Part shown: positions 1 to 10,313 of the stretch, piece by piece
Position numbering within the stretch: the stretch's first letter is position 1
Layout of the letters: every line of letters begins with the position of its first letter
Assembly: GCA_022560025.1 (NCBI GenBank)
Contig: JAFISE010000025.1
Location: 124,001-188,000, forward strand
Reading direction: 5' to 3'
DNA: 64,000 nt
Source: Stagonosporopsis chrysanthemi
Taxonomy: Eukaryota; Ascomycota; Dothideomycetes; Pleosporales; Didymellaceae
Translations under genes and position numbers: made by a program
The notes under the pieces: generated by a model
Told to the model about the DNA's origin: nothing
Database searches by the model: none
What the model saw: only the letters and a program-made list of their open reading frames with translations

Positions 1-470
1 CGTTGGCGGAAGAGGTGTGATCTAGAACGGGAAGCTGCGATGTCACCAATCCCACAGCTCACACGTCACACTATGCAACATCAAAACCTTGGATCTCAGC
101 CTTCGACGACATATATACAGTCAAGCCTAAGTGCAACATCAAATCCCACGACGTTTATTGCCCTATGACCTACGCGGAGACTGCTCACTATGCACTCATG
201 CCCTAAAGCGGTTTGGCTCCCGTCACCCTGCATACGGTCCCACGAAACTTGCTCACTAGCCGACACACCCACGGCTTCAGGACCACGCCAAACGGCAATC
301 CATTCGCTTTCCGCCGTCTCAGCAGCCGTGACCCTGGCGGCCTTGCGCCGCTATACAGGCAAAAGCGGCTATAGGCGTACTGCACGCCGACGCGATGACA
401 ACCCGGTGATCTACGCTGTCTGCTTCGCTCGCGCTCACGCGCAGTGTGGGACTTGACTATCGAGCCCGTG

Positions 471-477
471 ATATAAA
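471..477 (+). promoter_or_regulatory. TATA box of the metallothionein-like gene
   Basis: The sequence ATATAAA lies 104-110 bp upstream of the ATG at 581, followed by a pyrimidine-rich leader that ends in CATCATC just before the start codon. This is a good position for a core promoter of a short, strongly inducible gene. The assignment rests on sequence and spacing only. Confidence 0.5.
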
Positions 478-580
478 GCCCCGCACTGCCCCTCCACGAC
501 TCTTTCCTCCTGCAAACGTCCACGACAATCTCCTCTCCCACAAACTCTACCACCAAATCTCCAATAACTCCATCATCATC

Positions 581-712
581 ATGCCTGGCTGCGGAACTGC
601 TGGTTGCTCTTGCGCCGATTGCGGCTGCGCTCAGGGTGCTTGCAACTGCGGCAAATGTGAGCTTATCTTGATTGCTGGGGTGATTAGTGGGCTGACATGA
701 CATGTGTTAGAA
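581..712 (+). CDS. Copper-metallothionein-like peptide, 25 residues
   Basis: Exon 1 is 581-656, the intron is 657-710 (GTGAGC donor, GCTGAC branch region, GTTAG acceptor), and the last two bases of the stop are 711-712. The product is 25 residues with seven cysteines at 4, 9, 11, 14, 16, 21 and 23, mostly in CxC and CxxC pairs, with no aromatic residues and a final Gly-Lys. Length, seven cysteines and terminal lysine resemble the Neurospora copper thionein, so chelation of Cu(I) in the cytosol is inferred. The stop codon TAA exists only after splicing (T|AA). Without splicing the frame continues for 14 more codons, adding an eighth Cys and a hydrophobic tail. A TATA box lies about 105 bp upstream. 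The gene converges with the Whi5-like gene. Confidence 0.65.
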
Positions 713-847
713 ACTCTCGATTCCGTCTGTCAACTCGACAACATCGCCTTCCTTCCAAGTCACTAAGGCTACCTGACGGCACAAGGCTGCAGGAAACCAT
801 GATTCGGATCAATCTTTAAGTGCGGATACCACATGTCAATCAATCAT

Positions 848-868
848 TGCACACACACACATACACAC
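848..868. repeat. CA microsatellite
   Basis: A short imperfect (CA)n tract lies between the metallothionein-like gene and the convergent Whi5-like gene, presumably in 3' UTR or intergenic DNA. Confidence 0.7.
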
Positions 869-964
869 TTCGCTGCCTGCCTGCTTACATGTGCACGTGA
901 AGTCATGTTTGCATGCGAAAGTCATAACGAGGCATTACTACTCTACTTTCCCTCGGTACCGCCT

Positions 965-2178
965 CTACCGTCTCCCACTCATTAGCTCCATCAACCCTTT
1001 GGCTGCATTCCCCGCATTTCCCTGCGCATTGTTGCTCTCTCTCCACTGCTGCTCCTTCAGCCGTTGCAATCTTGCGTGCTTACTCTCCCCACCGCGCACA
1101 GGACTCATCAACGCAGCGGGACTTACGCTCTGCACCGGCGGCGAGCTACCCACCTCGTAGCCCTCCACGACTCTAGTCTCGACGGCCCCGCTCTGCTGCG
1201 GCGGCGCAAAGCTCACGGGCGGCTGGCCCAGCGCGCCAATCGGACGGAAGGGATCGAGATTCGCTTTTACAAACACCGGGTTGCGCGACGGCGAGGATAT
1301 GGTGATGTCGGGCACGCGTTGCGCTTGCCCTGCCGTCGCGAGGTCCTCGGCAGACGTCATGTAGGCGTTGGTGGTCAGGGAGCCGGATGTGCGCAGCGCG
1401 TCGGGTGACGAGGAGAGTTCGTAGTCGGACAGGACTTCGCGCGAGGGCTTCGAGACTTGGTTCGTACGGACCTTGTATCTGGCGAAGGTCAGACGCGTGC
1501 GGAGGAGTTGTGCGCGCGACTTGGGTGCTGGTGCGCTTGTGGGTGTTTTGGGCGTTGACTTGGGTGCTGATTTCGGTGCGGAGACTGCGACGCCGTGTTC
1601 GCTTTGCTGAGATGCGCAGAGACCGTAGTCTAGAAATTCTGAGAAGGACTTTTGAGAGTCTGGGAAGGGTTGCGATTGTGGCTCAGGGGATGGTGGTGAG
1701 GGTGTGGGAGTTGCGCGTTCGGTCGGAGACCCAGGGTCAGCGAGGCCTACTGGGTTGTTGGACTGGACGGTTAGTGTTATATAGACATATTGGTGTGGGG
1801 GAATCGTACTGTATGACGTTGCACTGCGGTGCTGGTGAGTTGGGCTGCGGCGTCTAATTGGGCCGTATCGCGCTGTTGGAGCGTATCGCGCTCGTATGCG
1901 ACCATCTTCGCGGCCGGCACCTTCTCTGCGTCGTCCACCTCGTCGATGCTCCGTTTTCTTCCGTGAGACAACGCGTCAATGCTAGTGAAGTTCTCCTTGT
2001 CTGTGAAGACCCGTGTAGTGTGGCTGGTAGCTTGAATTTGCTTCATAGGGCTTTGCGCTCGAGTGAGTTCAGACGACTCGAGACTCTTAGCTTTCGAGGG
2101 TGTGTTCATAGCTTTTGCAGTGAGATCACCTAGAACGCGACGCGAGGGAGTTCCAGGTAAGCTATGCTGAGTAGACAT
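965..2178 (-). CDS. Whi5/Nrm1-like G1/S transcriptional repressor
   Basis: Model: exon 1 2178-1810, intron 1809-1763 (47 bp, GTACGA donor, CACTAAC branch, CAG), exon 2 1762-965; about 388 residues. The protein is mostly disordered and rich in S/TP sites. Residues 206-225 (RAQLLRTRLTFARYKVRTNQ) match the short GTB motif of the Whi5/Nrm1 family, which binds SBF/MBF transcription factors. Near the N-terminus there is an RxxL D-box-like motif (13-16), a KEN box (61-63) and CDK-type sites such as TPSRR and SPMK. These fit a repressor controlled by CDK and by APC/C degradation, as known for yeast Nrm1. Family membership rests on the short motif plus the KEN/D-box context. The start is the first ATG giving the conserved-looking N-terminus. 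Confidence 0.6.
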
Positions 2179-3013
2179 AGTCGTATATAGTATTTGTTGT
2201 TGTTTTGTTGTGATTGTGGTGAACTGTCTCAGGACGCGTGGGATGAGCAATGACGCGCGCCGAGGTTGTGGTTTCGAGCAGCGATCAACAACAATTTTGA
2301 GGATCCTCTTTCGAGAGTTCTTGAGATATGTAAGACCAGAGACGGTCTGAAGAAAGAACCAAAGCCCAATGTTGTGGTGGAAGAATAGTCGCGTCTTGGG
2401 GCTGGGAGACCATTGCAGGACCACTGACGCGATTGGGTGTCAGTCGCGTTCAGGGTCCCTTGGCTACCGGTACTGAGCCCCACCTCTCCTCAATCATCCT
2501 CGCTCGCGCTCTTATCGATACCACCCCTACTTGTCGATACAGTACTGTTCCACGTTGAAAGTGGGCAGGTTGTCGCTGCGTCCTGTTCCTTAACTTCATA
2601 CGCCGTGGACGGCTGCAGCGAGTGTCTGACTTGTCGATAATGGATGATTCACGGCAGCGGCTCGAACATCACGCCGAGAGAAGTTGCAAGGTCGCACTGT
2701 GTGCACACAATGGCTGCTAATTCGCAATTGCAATGCCTGTTTCTCGCTCCCTGCTTCGGCCCCGTTCGCCGTGTCCTCAACAACTGGAGAGCCGCACAAG
2801 CGCAAATGGTGATGATCTTTGGGAACCTGGTCTATTTACGTCACCTGCGAGACCTCAAATTTGACATCCCTCACATGCCCACGTTATCTACTCGTTACAC
2901 CATCATCAAAACTTGTAAACCTTGTGAGAGACACGATCGTACAGGACACATTCCTCGTTCTCAGACTGACTCCTCCGCGCGTCAGATTCCTTCACACACA
3001 CAACAACGTCATC
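2179..3013. other. Divergent promoter region
   Basis: This 835 bp interval separates the Whi5-like gene (minus) from the GH5 gene (plus). It holds GCTCTTATCGATA at 2508-2520 and two further TCGATA cores near 2535 and 2633. No additional gene is seen. Confidence 0.5.
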
Positions 3014-4636
3014 ATGAAAGGTTTCTTGCAAAAGGCAAAGGCTGAATGGAAGGACTTCTCACAGCGAGACCCCCAATCAGGGGCAAGCCATCAACATCAT
3101 CCACATGGACCGCCTGGTCAAGGCCCTCCTACAGGACATCACAACCAAGGCGGTATCGGCGGGCCCACACCCCTTGACATCTTGCGATATCGCTATCATC
3201 ACGGCACCAACCTCGGTTCTGTCTATGTGATCGAAAAATGGCTTCAGCCGTCTCGATTCCCCGATAGGGCGGAAGGATCGAGCGAGCTTGCTGCAGTCAA
3301 AACATGGGTCGACAGAGAGGGTATAGACTGCACTAAGCAGAAGTTTGAACACCACTGGTCCACCATCGTGACAGATGCGGCGATCGGATGGTTGGTAAAA
3401 GAGGCAAAATGCACGACTATCCGCCTGCCCATTGGATATTATGACTTGCCCGGTTCTGACTTCACTCGTGGCACACCATTTGAACCCTACGCTCCAGTGT
3501 ATAGTCAGGCATGGAACAGCATCCGCGCCCTCATTCAGCGCCTACGCGAGCGTTCCATTGGTGTTCTGCTTGATCTTCATGCACTGCCAGGTGGTGCGAA
3601 CGCACAGGAACACTCTGGTACAAACAGTGGTCGCGCAGAGTTTTGGCATTCGGACTTCAACCGTGCTTTGGGCATACGTTGCGCTGAGTTTATTGCCTAC
3701 GAAGCCAGAAATGGACTCGATATAGCTGGCATACAGCTTGTCAACGAGGCCGAGTGGGAATCTCATCGTATGTATGAGTGGTATGACCAGGCTGTCGCTG
3801 CTGTATCAGCTATCGACCCAAGTATCCCTGTCATTATCTCAGATGGCTGGAACCTCGACAAGGCAGTTGATTATTCTCTTCGGACGAACTCGGTATACGC
3901 TGACCATCCTAAAACTCCTGTCGTTGTTGATACACACTTCTACTGGGCATTCACAGATTCGGACAAACAGAAGTCGCCTCAGCAGATCATCCAAGAGGTT
4001 GGCACAAAACTAAGTCAGCTCGACGGCAAGGAGGGCTCAGTCATCGACCGTGGTGCAGTGCAGACTATCGTTGGGGAGTACTCATGCGTTTTTACCGAAG
4101 ATTCTTGGGCTAAGAGCGACGGTGTGCCGAAGGAAGAGCTTGTCAAACAGTTCGGAAGAGCGCAGAGCCAACGGTATCAACAGCGCACTGGTGGGAGCTA
4201 CTTCTGGACCTGGAAAATGGATTGGATGCCCGGTGGAGAATGGGGGTTTAAAGCACAAACTGACGCGAAAAACATTATGCCTCCTCAGCAAGCACGCCTG
4301 ACTCCGGAAGATAAGGCTACACGCCTTGAAAGGGCGAGGTCAGAACAAGACACGCGTCAGCAACAAGCTTATCAGCAACACGTGAACCACTGGAAACAAG
4401 TCGACCCGAATGGGACGTATGAGCACGACAAATACAGACACGGTTGGCATGTAGGATACTCGGATGCTATCGCTTTCTTTGACGGCTGCGGCACGCATGG
4501 CGAGCGGATTGGCATGTTGGAATTGTGGGTGCTGAAGCGGCTGAGGGAGAGCGGATACAAGGGTGGCTTCACGTGGCTCTTTGAACAGGGACTTCGAAAA
4601 GGTATCAGTGACTTCTATGGCGCAGTCGATATTTGA
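3014..4636 (+). CDS. Glycoside hydrolase family 5-like protein (intracellular beta-glucanase type)
   Basis: Intronless, 540 residues. A short Gly/His/Pro-rich N-terminus without signal peptide precedes a GH5 (beta/alpha)8-like domain. Visible landmarks are LDLHALPGG near 186-194, the acid/base Glu in QLVNEAEW (E245, where NEP is usual), DTHFYWAF near 306-313 and the nucleophile Glu in IVGEYSCV (E355). A charged C-terminal extension of about 130 residues follows. The expected role is hydrolysis or remodelling of beta-1,3/1,6-glucan-type glycosides in the cytoplasm; the exact substrate cannot be read from sequence. The start at 3014 was preferred because the upstream open frame has no in-frame ATG and resembles leader sequence. 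Confidence 0.8.
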   Translation: MKGFLQKAKAEWKDFSQRDPQSGASHQHHPHGPPGQGPPTGHHNQGGIGGPTPLDILRYRYHHGTNLGSVYVIEKWLQPSRFPDRAEGSSELAAVKTWVDREGIDCTKQKFEHHWSTIVTDAAIGWLVKEAKCTTIRLPIGYYDLPGSDFTRGTPFEPYAPVYSQAWNSIRALIQRLRERSIGVLLDLHALPGGANAQEHSGTNSGRAEFWHSDFNRALGIRCAEFIAYEARNGLDIAGIQLVNEAEWESHRMYEWYDQAVAAVSAIDPSIPVIISDGWNLDKAVDYSLRTNSVYADHPKTPVVVDTHFYWAFTDSDKQKSPQQIIQEVGTKLSQLDGKEGSVIDRGAVQTIVGEYSCVFTEDSWAKSDGVPKEELVKQFGRAQSQRYQQRTGGSYFWTWKMDWMPGGEWGFKAQTDAKNIMPPQQARLTPEDKATRLERARSEQDTRQQQAYQQHVNHWKQVDPNGTYEHDKYRHGWHVGYSDAIAFFDGCGTHGERIGMLELWVLKRLRESGYKGGFTWLFEQGLRKGISDFYGAVDI

Positions 4637-4844
4637 TAGTTCTCTGGTACCTCGTTTGGCCTATTTAGGTCGATCTCCGAGGCGACAGTACCCAAATTCC
4701 TAGACTGGAATGTGTGCGGAAATGACCTCACCTCATTCATCGCCAGCCATGATTGAACCCTCGAAAATCAACATTGGTATCATCATGGCAAGACGTTAGG
4801 ATTGTGAATGTTGACTACTGCCTCTGACAGAGCCTGCACCTTAG

Positions 4845-6488
4845 ATGGCTGCTCCCAGCTATGCCATCGATTCGCGAAACCGCGAACAACTGATGGTGAT
4901 GGATGTCCCTCACTTACCTCAGGTAGCTACACTCAGTCCTGATAGCAAACGTCACTGCATCAGAATCAAAGCGCGCATCAAGATCCACGGTGAGCAAGAG
5001 CATCTAGGACCTGTACCGGAAACCAAACCACCGTTTCAAGCCTACTGCGAGACAGTGTCGTCCTCGAGGCCGCAAAGTCCCGATATATTCACAACACCTC
5101 CAACACATTCAGGGCCTTTTCAACCAGCGCAGCCGCTCAAGAAGCACACATACACTGCTCGAGTTACTACTCGCAGAGCCACAGTATCAAGCTTGGGGAC
5201 CAGTTCTTCTAAGGTGATTTGCCCGGAACGAAATGCTGCACTTACTGCACCTCCCACTTCGACTGGAATTTGCGAGCAAGGTATCCCAACCTGCCAATTG
5301 CTATCGCATGGAGATACAACATCGGCAAATCTTCACCACACGGTATCACAGTCTATAACACCACGCGGCAGTCACTCAGGAGGCATTGCTGATCCAATGT
5401 CGCGTAACCGCACACCATCACTATCACAAGTTCAACAAGCAAACATTTCCCTAGGGCCGACAGCTCAAATCATCACCAGTCGAACGCCATTACGACAAAA
5501 GAGATATGGAAGAATGAACTGTCATCCTTTGCCACCACTGCCTCCGCCGCCGCCGCCAGACACAGCTCTCCGTGCGGCGAATGTCAAGCAAGCTGTGGGT
5601 AAAGAAACCATCAACTTCAGCCGAGGAGAAACTAGAAAGCAGTCGACACATCAACAGGGACAGGTGAACGTGCTGCATCAGTCTCACACTATCCCCAATG
5701 GTCCACTTCCAGCACTTCCTACCATCAATCACCACGACATGAGCCTTGTGAACGCTCCAGCTGGTCATGAACGACCGCAGTCTAAAGCATCTAGGCGCAC
5801 AGTCACCTTTGCAGACGATGCAACCCAATCTTCGCGGAGTTCATCGCCTGATCACCACAGCCATGTCCATGATCGTACTTTAAGACAGAGCAAAAGCTTT
5901 TCCCTCGAACCTCAGATCCAATCCTCCTTACGTTTGTACCGATCACACGACAGCCTCCTGGCCACTAGCATCATCACCGAGGACGAAGCTGCTAGCAAAA
6001 CGCACGCCTCTAGGAGGACAGCACCCAAAGACTTCGAACACAGATACGCATTCGGTCAACGCCCGGTATCACGCATAGCCCCTCCCTCAAGTCTAGGACA
6101 TAGAAGTAACACAAACTACAACCCGCGCCTCAGCACCTCCAAAGCGCAGTATCGTGGCCTCGCCACTCTGCCTCGACCTCTGCCCTCCGCTCTACGCGTT
6201 ATCGAGCCCCAGACAGGTCCCCGCCAACCTCCTTGGGGTTCACTCGATAATCTCGAAGAGCGGCGAGGGAGACGCGTTGACGCGCGAGAGCGACACCAAG
6301 TGAAGCAGTTCCGGGCCGCCACGCTGAGTGAGGAAATGACATTGGGATCAACAGATAGCTTTGGTAGGGAGAAGATGAAGAAGGAGGTTGAAGAGTATAA
6401 GGAGCAGGTTATGAATGTTTATCCGGATATGGCTTTTGACGGGAATGCGGGTAAGGGCGGACGGACTTGTTGTTGTGCTGTTATGTGA
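4845..6488 (+). CDS. Disordered protein with C-terminal CaaX lipid-anchor motif
   Basis: Intronless, 547 residues, with no recognised domain. The body is low complexity, rich in Ser, Thr, Pro and Arg, with a poly-proline run (LPPLPPPPPPP) in the middle that could bind SH3 or WW domains or profilin. The end is a charged helix-like stretch (KKEVEEYKEQVMNVYP) and the tail TCCCAVM. CAVM is a CaaX box whose terminal Met favours farnesylation, and the two preceding cysteines are typical palmitoylation sites, an arrangement like the tails of G-gamma and Ras proteins. I infer a peripheral plasma-membrane scaffold or signalling adaptor. A GTAAGG sequence near codon 535 could be an alternative donor, but no branch site or acceptor supports its use. 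Confidence 0.75.
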   Translation: MAAPSYAIDSRNREQLMVMDVPHLPQVATLSPDSKRHCIRIKARIKIHGEQEHLGPVPETKPPFQAYCETVSSSRPQSPDIFTTPPTHSGPFQPAQPLKKHTYTARVTTRRATVSSLGTSSSKVICPERNAALTAPPTSTGICEQGIPTCQLLSHGDTTSANLHHTVSQSITPRGSHSGGIADPMSRNRTPSLSQVQQANISLGPTAQIITSRTPLRQKRYGRMNCHPLPPLPPPPPPDTALRAANVKQAVGKETINFSRGETRKQSTHQQGQVNVLHQSHTIPNGPLPALPTINHHDMSLVNAPAGHERPQSKASRRTVTFADDATQSSRSSSPDHHSHVHDRTLRQSKSFSLEPQIQSSLRLYRSHDSLLATSIITEDEAASKTHASRRTAPKDFEHRYAFGQRPVSRIAPPSSLGHRSNTNYNPRLSTSKAQYRGLATLPRPLPSALRVIEPQTGPRQPPWGSLDNLEERRGRRVDARERHQVKQFRAATLSEEMTLGSTDSFGREKMKKEVEEYKEQVMNVYPDMAFDGNAGKGGRTCCCAVM

Positions 6489-8076
6489 TGGTAGATAGGC
6501 ACCGGGGCGTGTAGGTGATTGGTAGCAGGGATTGGGACAGATAAGGTAACTCATATGATAACCCCCTGCATTTGATGTTGCTGCAACCGTTCCTCTCTTT
6601 TAAGAAGTGACTATCCTTCCGTTAAGTCCATCTAGAAATGGAGCATGATAGATCCTGGGTAAGGTGAGTGCGCGCGAAGCGGTTCAACCAGATGTCGTCT
6701 CGAGGATAAGCTGAGTGATGAGGGGCTCCGTATTCAGCAAAGATCGAGAGCTCATCAGATATTGCAGTAATGTGGAGTGTATGAGCTCTACGAGTAACGA
6801 GCACTGCACAAGGGACCAGTGATTCAGTGTCCCTGCCCAGGGAGTAAAGTCAAAGCCATGGAAGGAACAAGCCTTATCCGAATTGTTTGAGCATGTTGCT
6901 GTGAAGCCTAGTCTCTGCTTTAGCCAGGTTCATGATCCCGAAGTAGGGGCACGGCCAGAACGTTACACAGAGCTAGTAGCCAGCGCTTAAAGTCAAAGCG
7001 TGAGTGAGACGCCATATGCAGTTGAACAACGAGATTATCAGTTTCAATCAACCGTAGCAGAAAGCGACACGTACACTTTGCCAAGGGAGTTGCGCTTCGC
7101 TTGTGGCAGGCTTACGTCTGTCCTGAGCTTGACAGACAACTGACTGGTGCTAAATGCCTAATTTGCTGGACTCGATTTGACCAGCACTATATGTTGCTGA
7201 CATAGATTTTCTAGCACCTTCGATTCACTCGCCTGCGAGGTCAAGTCAAATGAGAACGAGCAATCGAACCGCCCACGTTGCACCATGGCCACTCGGCGTA
7301 AGGTTGACAGCGCCACGGACCGCGCAGCAGCGAAGTCAAAAACATCGCTCTGGTGGGGCGACTCTGCGTCTCGATCCCCACTATTCACTGCACTCGAGCG
7401 AATGAAGCAATGCCGCGTACTCATGCAGCGTGCTGAGTCGAATCACATCGTGAACAACTTCTCGATTCGGCCCAACTGCGAGGCAGTGCTGCCAAGGGCT
7501 CTAGATCAACTTGTGCGCGACGAGTTGTTTTGGCGTGTCGAGTGGTTTGAGCACAACCACGCTGCTATGCGAGTGTCGACAGATGTCGCGCGAGTCTTTG
7601 GCAGTTCGAATGAAAAGGAGGGAAATGCAGCGAATGAAGCGCGCTGTTGGACAAAAGCTGGGGCGGCATGCTATGATTGGCTATGGTAAACGTATGGGGA
7701 TGACGCTGCACGGGCGGGCCGCTTGCGCTAGAACAGGCGTGGACAAAAGTAAACACAGCGACGCCGAGGAAAGAGCAGCTCGCACCACAAAATCTATACC
7801 CATGCCTGACCCTGTTCTAAACACATTTCAACGCCTGAAGACATTGCCATTGCTTTTGATGGAGTTCTGACAGTTGGCATCGTTTGGTCCACCAACACCT
7901 GCGCGCTCTGACCAGCCGCTCTCTCTCCGCAGATCGCGAAGCTGCCAACGGACCTCCTCCACACTCGCACACGCCGCCCGCCGCCCTGAGTAATAGCATA
8001 TCTACCCGGCTATACCGAGCTCCCCACACAACGCCCGCCGTATCGCTCGTCATTGTCCTGACGGGCGTGGTCTGTC
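6489..8076. other. Intergenic region, no supported gene
   Basis: About 1.6 kb between two plus-strand genes. A 134-codon frame (7285-7689) starts in a good context (CACCATGGCC) but has no recognisable domain. Two overlapping frames of similar length make it unconvincing. The last ~200 bp is presumably the promoter of the coiled-coil gene. Confidence 0.5.
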
Positions 8077-10313
8077 ATGAGCGGCCCTCCACCACCACCG
8101 CCCAAGCATGGCGAGAACCCCAAAACGACGGGAGGTACTCATGCACCCCCGGGAAGCGGCAGTGGGTTACCTCCGGGGAACTACGATATCTTCATCATAC
8201 CGCCACACTCCTCAGGGGGTGGGTTCGTGTACCTTCCTAGTCTGCAGGTCCAGCGAAACAGCTTCATAGCAGGCATAGCTAGCACGCTTGCTAGTATTGC
8301 CGTGTGGAAGATCATCGAGCCACAAGTCAAGCAATACTGTCAGATGGTGACCCAGGGCGTTTCGTCAGGCGGTAATGGGGTGATACTCCTAGTGGTGCTT
8401 GTCGGTATTGCAGGCTGGGTCTTTGGTCAGACACAGATCGGCAAGTTCGGTGCTTTTGGATCAGGCGGCGGACCTCAAAATGGCACTGGTGCTGGTGCTG
8501 GTGCTGGCACATCGGGCGCTGGAGCTGGTTACCAGCGCACATCGCCGCCGCCGAATGGTGGTTTCCCTGGTGCTGGGGGTCCTCCACCACATGGTGCCCA
8601 AGGCGGATGGGGTGGTTATCAACAATATGGTGCGTCATCACCACCTCCAGACGACGCCGAGTCAACCTTTAAAGAAGAGCAGGCCAAAGCTGAGGAGGAG
8701 CGCAAGCGTGCTGAGGAGAAGCGCAAGCGCGCCGAGGAGGAGCAGAAGAAGAAGGCGGAGGCGAAGAGAAAGGAAGACGAGGCGAGACGCGCAAAAGAAG
8801 AGGCAGACCGCAAACGAGCTGAAGAAGAGCGCAAGCAGGCAGAGGCACAACGCAGACAAGCGGAGGACGCCAAACGGAAGCAAGAAGAGGAGACCAGGCG
8901 AAGGCAAGAGGAGGCACGGAGACTCGCGGAGGAAGCGAAGAAAATAGCAGACGAAGTGGCCAGAAAGGCTGCCTGGGAGGAGCTCAAGAAGGCCGAGGAA
9001 GCGAGGAAGAAGCGTGAAGAAGAGGAGAAGGCTAAAGAAGAAGCAGCGAAGCAAGCTCGAGCTAAGGCCGAGAAAGAGAAGTGGGAAAAGATGAGACAGC
9101 GTGAGCGAGAACAGCGCGAGCGCGAAGCCCGCGAGAGGCTCGCCAAAGAGAAAGCAAAGAAGCTGCAAGAGCAGCGCGAGAGAGAAGATGCCGAACGGGA
9201 GGCCCGTGAAGCTGCAGCGAGAGCTGCTATTGAGAAAGAGATCAGAGAGAAGTTGGAGGCTGAACAAAGGGCCAAGGCAGCCGAGGAGGCAGCGAAGAAG
9301 GCACAAGACGAAAAGGCCGCTGCCGAAGCTGCTGCTGCAAAGGAGAAGGCCGCTGCTGAAGCTGCTGCTCTGAAAGCCAAGGCAGATGCTGAAAGAGCCG
9401 AACGACTCAAGGCTGCACGAGAACGGGCCCAGCGCGACCGAGAAGCGCGGTTGAAAGCAGAAGCCGAGAAGATTAAAGCAGAAGCGGCTGCAGCTGCAGC
9501 TCCAGATCCCAGTATAGGCCGGAGATCCACAACATATGGCGGCATAGGTGGCGGCGAGCGTCTGGACCCGTATGCAGGCGCTCGAAGTTCTCCCGTACCT
9601 TCACCATCGGTTACCTCCACCCATTCTTCGCCAATCAAGGCTACCGTCTCCCCCAAGAAGAACTACGAACAGCCCAGCGCAAAGTCTTACTTTGGTACAG
9701 AAGCACGATCTAGTGCATCACGCTCGCACGTGTCTTCTGCATACTCCGAATCGTCTTACGCAGAGTCGATCTCTACCGCACAAACGTCGCCTCCGGCTTC
9801 GCAACGAGGACCCTACTCGACAGCTGACCCAAACAAAATCGTCATCAAAGCTGTCTATCTTTTCAACGACCTCTTCCCGAAGCCAGTGGCGCAGCTGGTG
9901 GCCAGTATTGGTAAAGTCACTGACGGGTTGATTCTGAGAATTCAATCCGAGGGTCTGTTCATCGACGATGATGTACGCGGCATACCGCAGCGCGAATGGG
10001 ACGTGAAGGCTTGGACTCTGAAGCTTGTTGAGGTGGGTCATTTGTTCCATTTTGCGCCATGCCCTGCAATCACTCACTGACTCTTTCTCAGACTGGAACT
10101 CAACTATCCAAAAACCTTCAGATCCTCCGCGCGTCGATTCGCGATGGCGATGGAAAGAAGTACGTCTTCCTCATCGATGAGTCCGAGAGTTGGAAAGTCG
10201 CCCTTGGCCTACAAAAGCTGCGCAAGGGCAGCCAGGTCCGCAGCTTGCAGAACAGCCAGATGGCACCAAACGACGTGACTAGGTTGTTGAACACTATCCC
10301 CTCTCTCTCATGA
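8077..10313 (+). CDS. Membrane-anchored long coiled-coil protein
   Basis: Exon 1 8077-10032, intron 10033-10091 (59 bp, GTGGGT, CACTGAC branch, CAG), exon 2 10092-10313; 725 residues. Order: proline-rich N-terminus (MSGPPPPPPKHG), a conserved-looking segment NYDIFIIPP, an amphipathic or hydrophobic stretch near 70-90, one clear transmembrane helix near 103-118 (VILLVVLVGIAGWVFG), a Gly-rich linker, then about 290 residues of Glu/Lys/Arg/Ala coiled coil (roughly 195-485). A Ser-rich linker leads to a compact C-terminal domain of about 140 residues (from IVIKAVYLFNDLFP to the end) interrupted by the intron. The layout suggests an organelle or ER membrane tether with a long cytosolic rod. I do not recognise the family. 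Confidence 0.8.

Noticed and set aside
381..387. TGCACGC resembling an animal metal-response element upstream of the metallothionein
   Set aside because: The MTF-1 element is not used in ascomycetes, and a single 7-mer is expected by chance.
7285..7689. 134-codon frame with a good start context
   Set aside because: No domain, and overlapping frames of similar size. Kept as a note in the intergenic entry only.
8619..9656. 345-codon open frame on the minus strand
   Set aside because: It lies antisense to the Glu/Lys/Ala coiled coil. The skewed codon composition of the sense strand removes stops and yields Ala/Ser/Arg-rich nonsense.
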